From Monoplex corrugatus (Eukaryota > Mollusca > Gastropoda > Littorinimorpha > Ranellidae), in NCBI GenBank assembly GCA_030674185.1, contig JAPXFY010000013.1, positions 45,774,964 to 45,838,963 on the forward strand: DNA of 64,000 nt, read 5' to 3'. The position numbers were made by a program, and so were the translations under genes. Below are positions 22,150-32,212 of the stretch, one piece after another. The notes under the pieces were generated by a model. The model had not been told where the DNA came from, did no database searches, and saw only the letters and a program-made list of their open reading frames with translations. Position 1 is the stretch's first letter, and each line of letters opens with the position of its first letter.

Positions 22150-22232
<83 letters not shown>

Positions 22233-22264
22233 CACACACACACACACGCACACACACACACACA
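22150..22264. repeat. (CA)n microsatellite in the LINE 3' UTR
   Basis: Nearly uninterrupted CA repeat with two CG interruptions. The LINE fragment at 39.6-40.6 kb has a GT tract at the equivalent place between stop codon and 3' end motif. Confidence 0.95.
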
Positions 22265-22338
22265 CCAGCCGACATTCAAGGCTCAAAAGACAACAAGGGG
22301 GGATTTGGGGAAGTTAGGTGGTAGAGTCTTTATAAGTA

Positions 22339-25300
22339 TCATGAGAGGGACTGGAAGAGATGGGTTTTCAGAGAGGACTTGAAAGAAGTGAGAGTTGCAG
22401 AGTGGCGAACAGAGACAGGGAGCTGATTCCAGATTACAGGGGCCTGATAGGAAAAGGAGCGTTGACCATAAGTTTTAGTGCGACAGAATGGTATGCGGAA
22501 GGTACGAGTATCAGCCGAGGAACGAAGTTGACGAGAGGGGGTGTACAGATGGAGGAGGTCAGAGATGTAAGGGGGTGCAAGACCGTTGAGAGACTTAAAA
22601 CATAACAAAGCAATCTTGTAGCGAATTCTCTTTTCAACAGGTAACCAGTGAAGAGATTTGAGAAGAGGAGTGACATGAGAGGAACGAGATTTTCTGAAGA
22701 TGAGCCTAGCAGCATTGTTTTGAACTTTTTGAAGCTTTTGAATGAGAGAGAAAGGACAGCCCGAGAGGAGGGAGTTGCAGTAGTCGAGACGAGAGAGAAC
22801 AAAGGCACAGAGGAGAGTTTTGGTGGCTTCGACAGAGAGGATATTGCGAATAGAAGAAATTCTGCGTATCTCAAGATAGCATAATCTGCAAACATTCTGG
22901 ACGTGTTTTTCAAAGGACAGGGTGTTATCAAGAGTGACTCCAAGATTGCGGACAGTGGAAGATAGTGGAATGTCAGATCCAAGCAGAGAGACAGACAGAG
23001 GAAGGGAAGAACACTTAGCCAATGTGGTGGTAGAGATAAGGCTAAGTTCAGTTTTAATGGGGTTGAGTTGAAGTTTGTTTACAGTCATCCAGGAGTGAAC
23101 ATCAGAAATGCAGCCTTGGGTTTGTCTGATTATAGAGGGCAGTTGTGGGAGGGAACCAGAAGTATAGAGTTGGTTGTCATCAGAAAAGCTATGATGGGAC
23201 ATAGAGTGAAGTCGCATAATTTCAGAGAGGGGTTGTGTGTACAGCACAAATAGGATGGGACCTAAAACAGAGCCTTGGGGCACACCAAACTGGACGGTAG
23301 CGGGTGCAGAGGATGAACAACAGACAGAGACTGTTTGAGTGCGATTGGAAAGGTAGGACTGGAACCAAGACAGAGCGATGTCAGAGATACCGAACACTTT
23401 ATGGAGACGTGTGAGCATGATAGAATGGTCGATGGTGTCGAATGCAGCCGAGAGATCAAGGAGAGATAGAAGAGAGATTTGATTTTGATCAAGAGCAGTC
23501 AGAATATCATTTGCAATTTTTACAAGAGCAGTTTCAGGGCTGTGTCCAGTGCGATAAGCCGACTGATAAGGGTAAGAGAGGTTGTTGGCGGTGATATGAT
23601 CAGAGATCTGTGCGAGAACAATTTTTTCAAGGACTTTGGATAAGAAAGGTAGGTTGGAAACAGGTCGATAGTTTTTGAGGTTATTGGGGTCAAGACTAGG
23701 TTTCTTTAAAAGAGGTCTGACCAGGGCAGATTTGAAGGAAAAGGGAAAGATACCAGATGACAGGGAATTGTTGATGACAGTTGTGAAGTGAGGGAGCAAA
23801 GTATCTAGGCAGTGTGTTAAGATAGATGCTGGAAGAGGATCAAGCTCACAGGTCTTGATGTCAGAATGGCGGATTACATTGCGGATAGTAGTTTCAGAAG
23901 CAGGCTGAAAAGAAATAAGTGGTGTGCCTTGAAACAGAGGGTCGGGAATAGGAGGTTGAGAGATGGGCTGGGAGTCAAGACTGGAACGGATGGACCTAAT
24001 TTTATCAATGAAAAAATCTGAAAAATGTTGTGCTAGACGGGCAGGGGGAAAGCATGATGGGAGAGGAGATTTATCTGATTTGCCAAGGAGGGTATTAGTA
24101 ACGGAATATAGCTGTTTTGATGTAGAGCATGCAATAATTTTCGCATTGTAAAAGGCAGACTTAGCAGAGTCAACTATAGCATTGACAGTTTTGTTGGCAG
24201 CCTGAAAAATCTGTTTATTGATAGTAATGCTGTTCTTCAGCCACCGTCTTTCAGCACGACGGCGTTCACGCTTGGCCTTAAGAAGATCAGGGCCAACGGC
24301 AGAAAACCAGGGCGATGGTGGTCTCTGGGATACCCTACGTCTGGTGGCGGGGGCGTGCATGTCCAGCAGATCACCAATAGTCCGATTGAGGTCGTCAGCA
24401 GAGGCTGGAGGACAGGACTGAAGAGCGGCCAGGAGATCTTCGTTGAAGACGACGGTGTTGATATCAACTAGTTTTCTGACCATGACATAGGTAGTTTGGG
24501 GTGGAGGCTTGGTCATTGAAAGTTGGCCGAGGATACAGACATGATCCGAAGGAAGAGTATAATCAATTTCAATGGATTTGATGAAGGACTGGTCAGTTCT
24601 ATGAACAACCCAATCGAGGATGTTGCCTTTTTCGTGGGTTGGAGTGTCGATAGATTGGGTCAAGCCAAAGGAGTTCAAAGAGCTTATCAGTTTAGCAGTG
24701 TGGGTCTGGTTAGGTTCATTATAATGAAAATTAAAGTCTCCTGCAATGATGAAACAGCCTTTCAAGGTGTTACAGTAGGCAAGGAGGTCTGGAAACTCTT
24801 CTACAAACACATGGTTTTTAAGCTGGTTCTTTGGGCTGGGTGGTGGACGGTAGAGGAACAGCAGATGGAAAGTCTGGTGGGGTAGAGTGAGGGAGAGCTG
24901 GACAATTTCAAAAGTAGAGTGTTTGAATTTAAAGTCAGTCTTGGTAGTAATTCGGGGCAGGAGGGACTCGGCAACAACAAAAGCGATGCCGCCGCCGAGA
25001 CCAGTTTTGCGAGCGAACGAGAGTGTACGGTGACCGGGAGGAGCAAGATCCCTCTCCTTGGGTTCATCCCCGACAGGCTGAAACCAGGTTTCATTGACGG
25101 CGAAAATATCGACGACGTGGTCATGGATGAAGTAGTTGATCGCGGATCTCTTCTCGTGTCTGGTACCGAGGGCCTGAGCATTGAACAGTGCAAGAGTCAA
25201 TGAGTCAGTGCGTAGTTTCTTTTTGCCGGCTGTGAGAGGAATGAGGTTATCAGGGTTGGAGCACAGCGGTCTGGGGGACGGATGGGTATCATAGACAGGA

Positions 25301-25722
25301 ACAGAAGGCAGACCACTGCTGCCATGACGCTGATGTACATCAGTGACCACTGGAATCGTACGTCTCTTGCGCATTCCACCACGACATGATCGACGACGGG
25401 GGAGATTTCGGCCGATTTTCAGCGATCTCAAGTGTTCAACCAGGTCAGGGTCAAGGATCGAGTCAGGGGGGCAACATGACAGCAAGCAGTCCCGATTGTA
25501 CTGCACACGAGTGGAAGAATATGTAGACACAACAGCTGGTTGTGAAGCGGGGCGTGATGAGGCAGACGCACGCAGTGCGAGAGAGACAGAGCGGGGAGGG
25601 TGCACGTGCACTGGCGAGAAACATGGCGGGCTGAGTTGAAAATTCAAGTGGAGTAGGAGAGATAAAATACACAAAGAAAACAGTACCTTGGCTTGCAGCG
25701 AAGCATTTATAAACCACCACAT
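22339..25722 (-). CDS. LINE polyprotein: APE endonuclease plus reverse transcriptase
   Basis: One open frame of 1,127 residues, with ATG at 25,722. After a variable, Ser/Pro/Arg-rich N-terminal region (to about residue 172) comes an apurinic-type endonuclease: FNAQALGT, NETW (210-213), YRPPPS, GDFNFH (about 328-333) and a terminal SDH (392-394). The RT follows: NYRPVSNLPFLSKVLEKIV (about 684-702), YQSAYRTGHS, LLDLSAAFDTIDH (754-766), GVPQGSVLGPILFVLY (813-828) and a catalytic box FSDD (846-849), where YADD or FADD is usual; both aspartates are kept. The C-terminal segment ([14 protein letters not shown], then LHWLPVEKRIRYK) is typical of L2/CR1-like elements. There are no stops or shifts, so it may be young or still competent. 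Confidence 0.93.
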   Translation of the reverse strand: MWWFINASLQAKVLFSLCILSLLLHLNFQLSPPCFSPVHVHPPRSVSLALRASASSRPASQPAVVSTYSSTRVQYNRDCLLSCCPPDSILDPDLVEHLRSLKIGRNLPRRRSCRGGMRKRRTIPVVTDVHQRHGSSGLPSVPVYDTHPSPRPLCSNPDNLIPLTAGKKKLRTDSLTLALFNAQALGTRHEKRSAINYFIHDHVVDIFAVNETWFQPVGDEPKERDLAPPGHRTLSFARKTGLGGGIAFVVAESLLPRITTKTDFKFKHSTFEIVQLSLTLPHQTFHLLFLYRPPPSPKNQLKNHVFVEEFPDLLAYCNTLKGCFIIAGDFNFHYNEPNQTHTAKLISSLNSFGLTQSIDTPTHEKGNILDWVVHRTDQSFIKSIEIDYTLPSDHVCILGQLSMTKPPPQTTYVMVRKLVDINTVVFNEDLLAALQSCPPASADDLNRTIGDLLDMHAPATRRRVSQRPPSPWFSAVGPDLLKAKRERRRAERRWLKNSITINKQIFQAANKTVNAIVDSAKSAFYNAKIIACSTSKQLYSVTNTLLGKSDKSPLPSCFPPARLAQHFSDFFIDKIRSIRSSLDSQPISQPPIPDPLFQGTPLISFQPASETTIRNVIRHSDIKTCELDPLPASILTHCLDTLLPHFTTVINNSLSSGIFPFSFKSALVRPLLKKPSLDPNNLKNYRPVSNLPFLSKVLEKIVLAQISDHITANNLSYPYQSAYRTGHSPETALVKIANDILTALDQNQISLLSLLDLSAAFDTIDHSIMLTRLHKVFGISDIALSWFQSYLSNRTQTVSVCCSSSAPATVQFGVPQGSVLGPILFVLYTQPLSEIMRLHSMSHHSFSDDNQLYTSGSLPQLPSIIRQTQGCISDVHSWMTVNKLQLNPIKTELSLISTTTLAKCSSLPLSVSLLGSDIPLSSTVRNLGVTLDNTLSFEKHVQNVCRLCYLEIRRISSIRNILSVEATKTLLCAFVLSRLDYCNSLLSGCPFSLIQKLQKVQNNAARLIFRKSRSSHVTPLLKSLHWLPVEKRIRYKIALLCFKSLNGLAPPYISDLLHLYTPSRQLRSSADTRTFRIPFCRTKTYGQRSFSYQAPVIWNQLPVSVRHSATLTSFKSSLKTHLFQSLS

Positions 25723-25740
25723 ACTGAAACAGGAGCATTC

Positions 25741-26134
25741 ACAAACACAATCACTTGCTTTTAGCCATCAACAATCGATATAACTCCGTGCACACACACA
25801 AATAATCGCAGCGAGGTAGCCGTGCCTGTGAGGCGGCTGAACCTTGACCTTGACCTCATGTTGGCCTCTAGAAAAGTATAAGTTACCTCATCATAACCGT
25901 TCAATCTCGCCATTTTGGGAAAACCTGTATTGATTGCATGTTTAACTAATGTGTTGATTCTCAGTTGCAGCAAATCTTCAGACAGGTGGAGTCTTGTAAA
26001 CTTACCTCAAGACAGAGGTGACACTTTTCGTATCTCTTGATGTTTATGGTATCACTAGACATTTGTTTTTGACGCTTTATTTCCCTGCTGTGTCCTCATG
26101 CTGTAGGAATCTAGTTTGTTGGGCAGAATGGCAG
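25741..26134. other. intergenic, possible LINE 5' UTR
   Basis: Nothing recognisable apart from CTTGACCTTGACCTC at about 25,842. Part of it may be the LINE 5' UTR. Confidence 0.4.
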
Positions 26135-26345
26135 ATTGCAGTTTTTGAACTCCCTGAGGAGGAAAAAAATGTACTTGCCACCTCCAGTCTGCCCAGAATT
26201 GAATGGATACTGACTTGTCATGGTTGGGAAAGGTGCAGCAGTAAATGAGAGCAGGTGAACGCCATTCCCATAATGCTGGTTTCGAGAAATTTGTTTACCA
26301 CTTTGCTCCCTTAAATTTCAAGGTTAGGGGATATACCGCACATGT
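26135..26345 (+). repeat. SINE-B copy
   Basis: Contains CCAGTCTGCCCAGAATTGAA, GGATACTGACTTG, GGGAAAGGTGCAGCAG, GAACGCCATTCCCATAATGC and GGTTAGGGGATATACC, parallel to the copy at 33,590-33,845. Its tRNA-like head is not clear here. Confidence 0.55.
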
Positions 26346-26575
26346 TGCTGACATTCTCTACCTTGTATTAGTCCGCGTGACGCATGGCGGGGCTTGATTA
26401 TTTGATTATGCGCAGAGAACAGGTGTTGATTGTTAGACATGGTAGTCAAGTAGTTAATCGATATTCCTTAAGCTGACTTTGTTTAAATGGATTACTGGTG
26501 AACGTTTGGAAAAAAAAAAATTTTGTAATTTTTTATTTCAGTTTAGTTTTTGATATAGTTTCGATTTTTTTTTTT
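26346..26575. other. AT-rich sequence, no gene
   Basis: Anonymous sequence with an A-run (26,511-26,520) and a T-run (26,566-26,575). Confidence 0.6.
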
Positions 26576-26579
26576 GACT

Positions 26580-26896
26580 GGGTGGGGGAGATAGGGGTTG
26601 TTGGAGATGGGGAATGTGGGGGGGGGGTGTTTAGGGAAGGGGTTGCAGAGGGAGGGAAAGGGTTGGGGGGAGGGAAGGGGTTGGGGGGAGGGAAGGGGTT
26701 GGGAAGGGTTGGGGGGAGGGAAGGGGGGGTTGGGGAGGGAGGGGTGGGGTTTGAGTGGGAGGGGTGTGTGTGTGTGTGTCTGCGTGTGTGTGTGTGTGTG
26801 TGACTGCGTGTGTGTGGGGGTTTGGATGGGAGGGGTGTGTGTGTGTGTCTGCGTGTGTGTGTGTGTGTGTGTGTGACTGCGTGTGTGTGTATTTCG
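26580..26896. repeat. G-rich minisatellite followed by duplicated GT module
   Basis: 26,620-26,755 is built on GGGTTGGGGGGAGGGAAGGG (units of about 18-19 bp), with dense runs of three or more G. 26,755-26,896 holds two copies of a module: GGGAGGGGTGTGTGTG, a TCTGCGTG break, a GT run, then GACTGCGTGTGTG. Confidence 0.92.
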
Positions 26897-26921
26897 GATA
26901 TAACAACTTTTTTTTTCTGTT

Positions 26922-27002
26922 AAAGATAGACGCCCCTTACGGTTCCCTGGAGACGATGGTGGAGCCATTTCCAACAACGATGGAGATCCCTGAGCTAAGA
27001 TA
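26922..27002 (+). other. exon-like segment, unassigned
   Basis: A pyrimidine tract and TTAAAG precede about 80 nt of balanced composition starting ATAGACGCCCCTTACGG. One frame reads IDAPYGSLETMVEPFPTTM and stops at CTAAGATAA. The right edge lacks a GT donor (AAG|ATAAGT), so this could be a terminal exon, a decayed exon or chance. Confidence 0.25.
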
Positions 27003-27051
27003 AGTACACGTGTATGTCTGATAGTAGTGTTTAGGCATATTCTTTTTAGAT

Positions 27052-27291
27052 GGGCATACATGGTGGGTGTTTCCATGTTTCCATAAGCCAGACACTGATG
27101 TGGCTTACAGGACTTTTAACATGCATATTTAGCATTTTGCGTATTTGTAGACATGAAGGGGATGGGTCTAGGCAGTGGCAGGACTGCCCACATATTAACC
27201 TGGGAAATTGTAAAAATTTCCATCTTTTCCCCACCAGAGCAAGATTTTAGGTGGATCAAACCAGGACCTTCTTATGGGAGGTTTGATATGT
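27052..27291 (-). repeat. SINE-A copy (tRNA-like head on the right)
   Basis: GGGCATACATGGTGGGTGTT, CCATGTTTCCATAAGCCAGA, GGCAGTGGCAGGACTGCCC, CCTGGGAAATTGTAAAAATT and AACCAGGACCTTC match the copy at 62,845-63,095. Read on the minus strand, the right end resembles a tRNA B box and the element runs leftward. Confidence 0.7.
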
Positions 27292-27689
27292 ACCCACGAA
27301 CTTTGCCCATTGTTTTAGTTTAAAACTGTTGCAATTAAAATTGTCATAGGGTTGAGACATGCATAGTGAGTTATGGTATTGATAGCGTGTACAAGCATGA
27401 GTAATAGTATGTAATTGGTTTATGGGTAATTTTTAAATTTATGTCTGGTATTTGGATAAACTCAGCTTTGTTTATAAACTATTCTTTTAAAGATTTAAGA
27501 TTGTTGAAGATGTATGAATGATATTCAGGTTTTTGAAATCATGTTTAACGTTAAGTCTAAGTTTCATTAGTGTTCATGTTTGAGGATGGAAAAAGTATGG
27601 GAGTGGGGTTGGAGGGTATTATATGGCGTTTTGTATTTTAAGGTATTACATCTTTTTTGTTTTTCCTAGTCTGTTGGCAGGTATCATTT
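27292..27689. other. AT-rich sequence, no gene
   Basis: Nothing recognisable before the tandem array starts. Confidence 0.6.
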
Positions 27690-28335
27690 CCCAGGAGTGA
27701 ATTTGTCATTTCATTAGGGTTATTGGCTGATGTCTGAGGTGTTGTTTTCAAATGTTCTTTCTACAGATGTGATGTCCCATCAGGGTCAGTGGCTGAGCAC
27801 TCAGGTGATGTTTTAAAATGTTCTTTTTACAGATGTAATGCCCCTTTAAGATCGTGGCTGAGCACTGGGATGATATAAAATGTTCTTTATACAGATATGA
27901 TGTCCCTTTAAGACAAAGGCTAAGCACTGAGTTGATGTTTTAAAATGTTCTTTCTACAGGCGTGATGTCCACATCAGGTCGATAGCTGGGTACTGAGGTG
28001 ATGTTTTTTAAAATGTTCTTTCTACAGGCGTGATGCCCCATCAGGGTCGATAGCTGGATACTGAGTGATGTTTTAAAATGTTCTTTCTACAGGTGTGATG
28101 TCCCATCAGGGTCAGTGGCTGAGCACTGAAGCGATGTTTTATATGTTCTTTTGATAGGTTTGATATCCCATCGTGGTCAATGACTGAGCACTGAGGTGAT
28201 GTTTTAAAATGTTCTTTCTACAGGTGTGTTATCCCATGATGGTCAGACGCTGAGCACGGAAATGATTTAAAATGTTCTTTCAACAGATGTGCCATGAGGA
28301 TCAGCACTGAGGTTGATGTTTTAAAATGTTCTTTT
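27690..28335 (+). repeat. array of about 65 bp units with splice-like signals, left part
   Basis: About nine units. Consensus in parts: TTTAAAATGTTCTTTCTACA, GGTGTGATGTCCCATCAGGG, TCAGTGGCTGAGCACTGAGG, TGATG. Each unit has a pyrimidine tract with AG like an acceptor (near 27,768, 27,832, 27,895, 27,958, 28,027, 28,092, 28,157, 28,222 and 28,287) and many have GAG|GTGATG like a weak donor about 40 nt later. The same repeat resumes at 31,285. Confidence 0.88.
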
Positions 28336-30240
28336 TGTTCCTTTTCCCCCCATTCTTTTGCCATATATTGCGTGACTTTTGCTGTTTTTTCCGCTTTTTT
28401 TGCCTCTTATTTGCATCTTTTTGCAAGGTTTTTGGCTTTTTCTCTTGCCGTTTTGCCCTGTTCCCACCATTTTTCCCATGTGTGCACTTTTTCCACCTTT
28501 TTGCCCTTTAGTCTTCTTTTGCCCCCTCCCCCTTTTTTTCCACCTTTTCCCCCACCTTTTTGTTCCCATTTTGTGCCTTTCTGTCCCTTTGTGTGCCTTT
28601 CTGCCTCTTTGTGCCTTCCTGCCCCTCTTTCTGCCTCTTTGTGCCTTTCTGCCTCTTAGTGCCTTTCTTGCTCTCTTGCCCCAGTTTGTGCCTTTCTGCC
28701 CATTTTTGTGCCTTTTTGGTCCTGTTTGCTCCCTTTTTGTGCGTTTTGGCTCCCTTTTGTGCCCTCGTGTTCCTTTTTTGTGCCTTTATTTGCTCCCTTT
28801 TTGTTCCATTCTGTTCCCACTTTTTGTTCCTTTCTACTCATGTTTTGCGCCTTTTTGTTCCTTTTTGCGCCTTTTTTCTCTTGCAACTTTTCCTCCTTTT
28901 TGTGCCTTTTTCCTCGCTATTTGTGCCTTTTTTCGCACTATTGATCCTTTTTGCGTCCTTTTGCTACCTTTTTGTTCTTTTTTCCTCCCTTTTTGTGCCT
29001 TTTCCTCCCTATTTGTGCCTTTTTGCGCACTTTTGATCCTTTTTGCGTCCTTTTGCTACCTTTTTGTTCTTTTTTCCTCCCTTTTTGTGCCTTTTCCTCC
29101 CTTTTTGCGCACTTTTGATCCTTTTTGCGTCCTTTTGCTACCTTTTTGTTCCTTTTTCTTCTCTTTTTGAGTCTTTTTCCTCCCTTTCGTGCTTTTTTTG
29201 CATCTTTTCCCTCCCTGTTTGTGTCTTTTTCCTCCCTTGTGTGCCTTTTTGCGTCTTTTCCCTCCCTGTTTGTGTCTTTTTCCTCCCTTGTGTGCCTTTT
29301 TGCATCTTTTCCCTCCCTGTTTGTGTCTTTTTCCTCCCTTTTTGCGTCCCTTTTTGCGTCTTTTTCCACCGTTGCGTGCCTTATTGCGTCTTTTTCCTCT
29401 CATGTGTGCCTTTTTGCGTCTTTTTCCTCCCTTTTTGCGTCTTTTTCCACCGTTGCGTGCCTTATTGCGTCTTTTTCCTCTCATGTGTGTCTTTTTCCTC
29501 ATGTGTGCCTTATTGCGTCTTTTTCCTTCCTTTTGTGTCTCTTTTTCCTCATGTGTGCCTTTTTGCGTCTTTTTCCTTCCTTTTGTGTCTCTTTTTCCTC
29601 TCATGCGTGCCTTTTTGCGTCTTTTTTTTTCCTTTTGTGTCTCTTTTTCCTCTCATGCGTGCCTTTTTGCATCTTTTTCCTTTTTGTGCTGTTTTGCGTC
29701 TTTTTTCTCCCTTTTTGCGTCCCTTTTTGCATCTTTTTCTTCCGTTGCGTGCCTTTTTGCGTCTTTTTCCTCCATTTCGTGCTTTTTTGCGCCTTTTTGT
29801 TCCTTTTTGGCTCCCTTTTGTGCCTTTTTGCTCCCTGTTTGCTCCTTTTTGCTCCCTTTTTGCTCCTTTTTTTGCGCCTTTTTGCTCCCTGTTTGCGCCT
29901 TTTGGTGCCTTTTTTGCTCCCTTTTTGCGCCTTTTTTGCTCCCTTTTCGCTCCTGTTTGCTCCCTTTTTGCGACACTTTTGCTCCATTTTTGCACCCTTT
30001 TGCTCCTTTTTGTGACCTTTTTGCTCCCTTTTTGTACCTTTTTGCGCCTTTCTGCTCCTTTTGTCTTCCTCCTGCCTTGCGTGCCTTTTTCCTCCGTTGC
30101 TCATTTCGTTCCTTTGTTCTCCCTTTTTCTTCCTTTCTGCTCCGTTTTGGAGCCTTTTTTGCATGTTTTTGCTCCCTTTCGTGCGTTTTTGCGCCTTCTT
30201 GCTTTCTTTTTGCTCCATTTTTGTTCCTTTCTCCTCCCGT
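28336..30240. repeat. 1.9 kb of phased T-tracts (CCTTTTTGCGTC type)
   Basis: The plus strand is almost entirely C and T with single G residues. T4-T6 tracts recur every 9-12 bp (TTTTTGCGTCC, TTTTTGCTACC, TTTTTGTGCC, TTTTCCTCCC). Larger direct repeats lie inside it, for example about 90 bp near 28,935-29,125 and about 62 bp three times near 29,205-29,340. Phe/Leu/Cys-rich plus frames (up to 421 codons) and Lys-rich minus frames are composition artefacts. Confidence 0.93.
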
Positions 30241-31275
30241 TATTCAGAGGAAGAAACAGGACAGGAAACGGGCTTTTGGGCAACATGGTTGGTGGTGACC
30301 AGCATTGATGAGGAAAAACCAATATCGAAACTAAGTCCCTTTGCCATACAGAAGGGATTTAAAGCCCTCATAGCAAACCCCAAAGCTATTGAAAAGTGCC
30401 AAAACTGAGAGTACCTAGTGGAGTGTAAAGACCACAAGCAGTCAGAGCGCCTGCTTAGAGCATCAGTACTTGTTGACCGTGGCATAAAAGTTACACCACA
30501 CAAAGGACTGAACAGTGGCAAAGGTGCCTTGAGCTAAGAGGAGTGTCAGAAGAGGAGATTAGGATGGAACTGAAAAGCCAGGGCATTGGAGAGGTACGCC
30601 GGGCCATGTTCCGAAAGAGGTCTGGAAAAAATCCCGACAAACACGCTGTTCCTAACGTTTTGCTCTCCTGGTATTCCCCAAGACCTAAAAATTGGCTACT
30701 TGAAAGTGTCATTGTATGTGCCATCACTGATGTGCTGCTTCTGATGTCAAAAGTTTGGCCACATCAAGGACAGGTGTACCGAAACAGAAAAGTGTGCCAT
30801 GTGCGCCAAGGAGGTACATGAGGGGAGATGTGAAGGTCCACTGAATTGTATAAATTGTTGAGGTAACCATCTATCATCATCCAAAGGTTGCCCCATATGG
30901 CAAAAAGGAACAAGCAATACAACGACTAAAAATGGAAAAAAATAACCGCCTTTCCACGAAACCAAACATTGGTGGAAGCCAGCAGCTCATCGACCAAAAG
31001 CTATGCCTCAGTATTCAAGACAGTCAAGTATCCACAGCCTGTCAAACGGATCTAACCTGGAACAAGTCAAGTTTCGAAACGGTGCAAGACATAAAAGCTC
31101 TCTGTGGGGGCGTTAAACCTGCTGCCTCCCAGGCTGCTCAGGAGCCAAAAGCAGCTAATGTTGACAACCCAGGGAAGCCCAGTCTCCATGGTAAACTCGC
31201 CCTCCCACCACGGCTGTCCGGGAGCAGCTCTGCAGTAAGTGGAGGAGGGCAAAAATTAATGTTGGTGGAGATGAA
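30241..31275 (+). pseudogene. decayed gag-like ORF1 of a Jockey/I-type LINE
   Basis: After TGNGLLGNMVGG-like sequence, one frame reads KPISKLSPFAIQKGFKALIA, then YLVECKDHKQSERLLRASVL, SEEEIRMELKSQGIGEVRRA and MFRKRSGKNPDKHAVPNVLL, each separated by stops or shifts. At 30,736-30,905 zinc-knuckle remnants follow: CQKFGHIKDRC with a stop inside its first Cys pair, CAMCAKEVHEGRC, and a third with a stop after CINC; then CPIWQKEQAIQRLK. Order and spacing match gag-like ORF1 RNA-binding proteins of Jockey/I-group elements. No endonuclease or RT follows; the tandem array resumes instead. Confidence 0.8.
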
Positions 31276-31885
31276 CAAAGTTAGCAGCTGGGCACTACAG
31301 TGATGCTTTAAAATGTTCTTCCTGCAGGTGTCTTGTCCCATCTGGTTTAATGACTGAACTCGGTCTCGTCCTGAAATCGTCTTTTTACAGGTGTGATTTT
31401 ATATCAGGGTCAGACACTGAGCACTGTGGTAAAGTTACAAAATGTTCCTGCAACAGGTGTGATGTCCCACCAGGTTCATTGGCTGAGTACCGGTACTAAC
31501 GTAATATGAATTTTTCTGTCTACAGGAGTGATGTCCCATTAAATTGAACAGTTTGTCAGTACTGCAGTATGGTGACATTTTAAAATATACTTTCTGCAGG
31601 TATGAAGGCCCATCAGAAGTAGCTGAGCACTAAAGAGATGTTTTTAAATGTTCTGTCTACAGGTGTGATGTCCCATCAGAGTCAGTAACTGAGCACTGTA
31701 GTGATTGTGAGATGTCCCAACAGAGTCCACGGCCAGATGTTATGGTAATGTTTTTAAAACTATTATAGTATATAGGGTCAGATGCTGATTTCTGTAGTAA
31801 AGTTCAAAATGTTATGACATGTCCCATCTGGTTCAGTGGCTGAGTACTTGTGTGATGTTTTAAAATGTTCCTTTGTATGTTCGTG
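31276..31885 (+). repeat. array of about 65 bp units, right part
   Basis: Resumes with GCTTTAAAATGTTCTTCCTG and CAGGTGTCTTGTCCCATCTG. Acceptor-like CTGCAG, TACAG or ACAG motifs occur near 31,327, 31,391, 31,457, 31,525, 31,600 and 31,662. Units are more diverged than on the left. Its presence on both sides of 28,336-31,275 shows that stretch is an insertion or expansion within one older array. Confidence 0.82.
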
Positions 31886-31951
31886 TGTGTGTGTGCATGC
31901 ACTATGTGATGTTGCATGATGCACATTTTGGCTTTGCTTTTTCCCCAACAG

Positions 31952-32005
31952 GAGAGCTGTCCCGTCAAGACATCATGAATGACAGTGACAGTGTCTGTAG
32001 CTGAG
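31952..32005 (+). ncRNA. candidate non-coding exon 1 (54 nt)
   Basis: Acceptor TTTTTCCCCAACAG precedes and consensus donor GAG|GTAAGTATT follows. The body begins GAGAGCTGTCCCGTCAAGAC. All three frames contain stops, so if spliced it is non-coding or disruptive. It closely resembles 33,403-33,453 and shares the TGTCCCATCA-like core with the 65 bp array units directly upstream. No expression evidence is available. Confidence 0.42.
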
Positions 32006-32212
32006 GTAAGTATTAATGATTTTCAGATGTCAGATGTATTCATTAACGTTATGGCCCATTGTGAAGGGGATATCTATTAATGCATAATATTTGTGTGTAC
32101 GTGCTCTATCTGGTTAAATGTTTCATAAGGTCTTTCTGTTGAACATGTGAGTTGTTCTATCCTCCGTCACGTTGGTGATGTGATGATGTCTTCAGCTCTT
32201 TGTTCTAGGCTT

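Larger units (their letters stand above)
22047..25740 (-). mobile_element. L2/CR1-type LINE, apparently near full length
   Basis: Minus-strand element. The 3' end is an AATAAT-type tail at 22,047-22,072 preceded (element sense) by GCGCTATATAAATGCTC and AAGCGCTTAGGGCTC. The 3' UTR includes a GT tract of about 115 bp (plus-strand CA, 22,150-22,264). A single intact frame (22,339-25,722) covers endonuclease and RT. The 5' boundary is not marked by a visible target duplication; 25,740 is an estimate. Confidence 0.85.

Noticed and set aside
28294..30308. Plus-strand frames of 263-421 codons and Lys-rich minus-strand frames
   Set aside because: They come from the T-tract repeat: several frames are open at once on both strands, composition is extreme, and there is no start, splice or domain signal.
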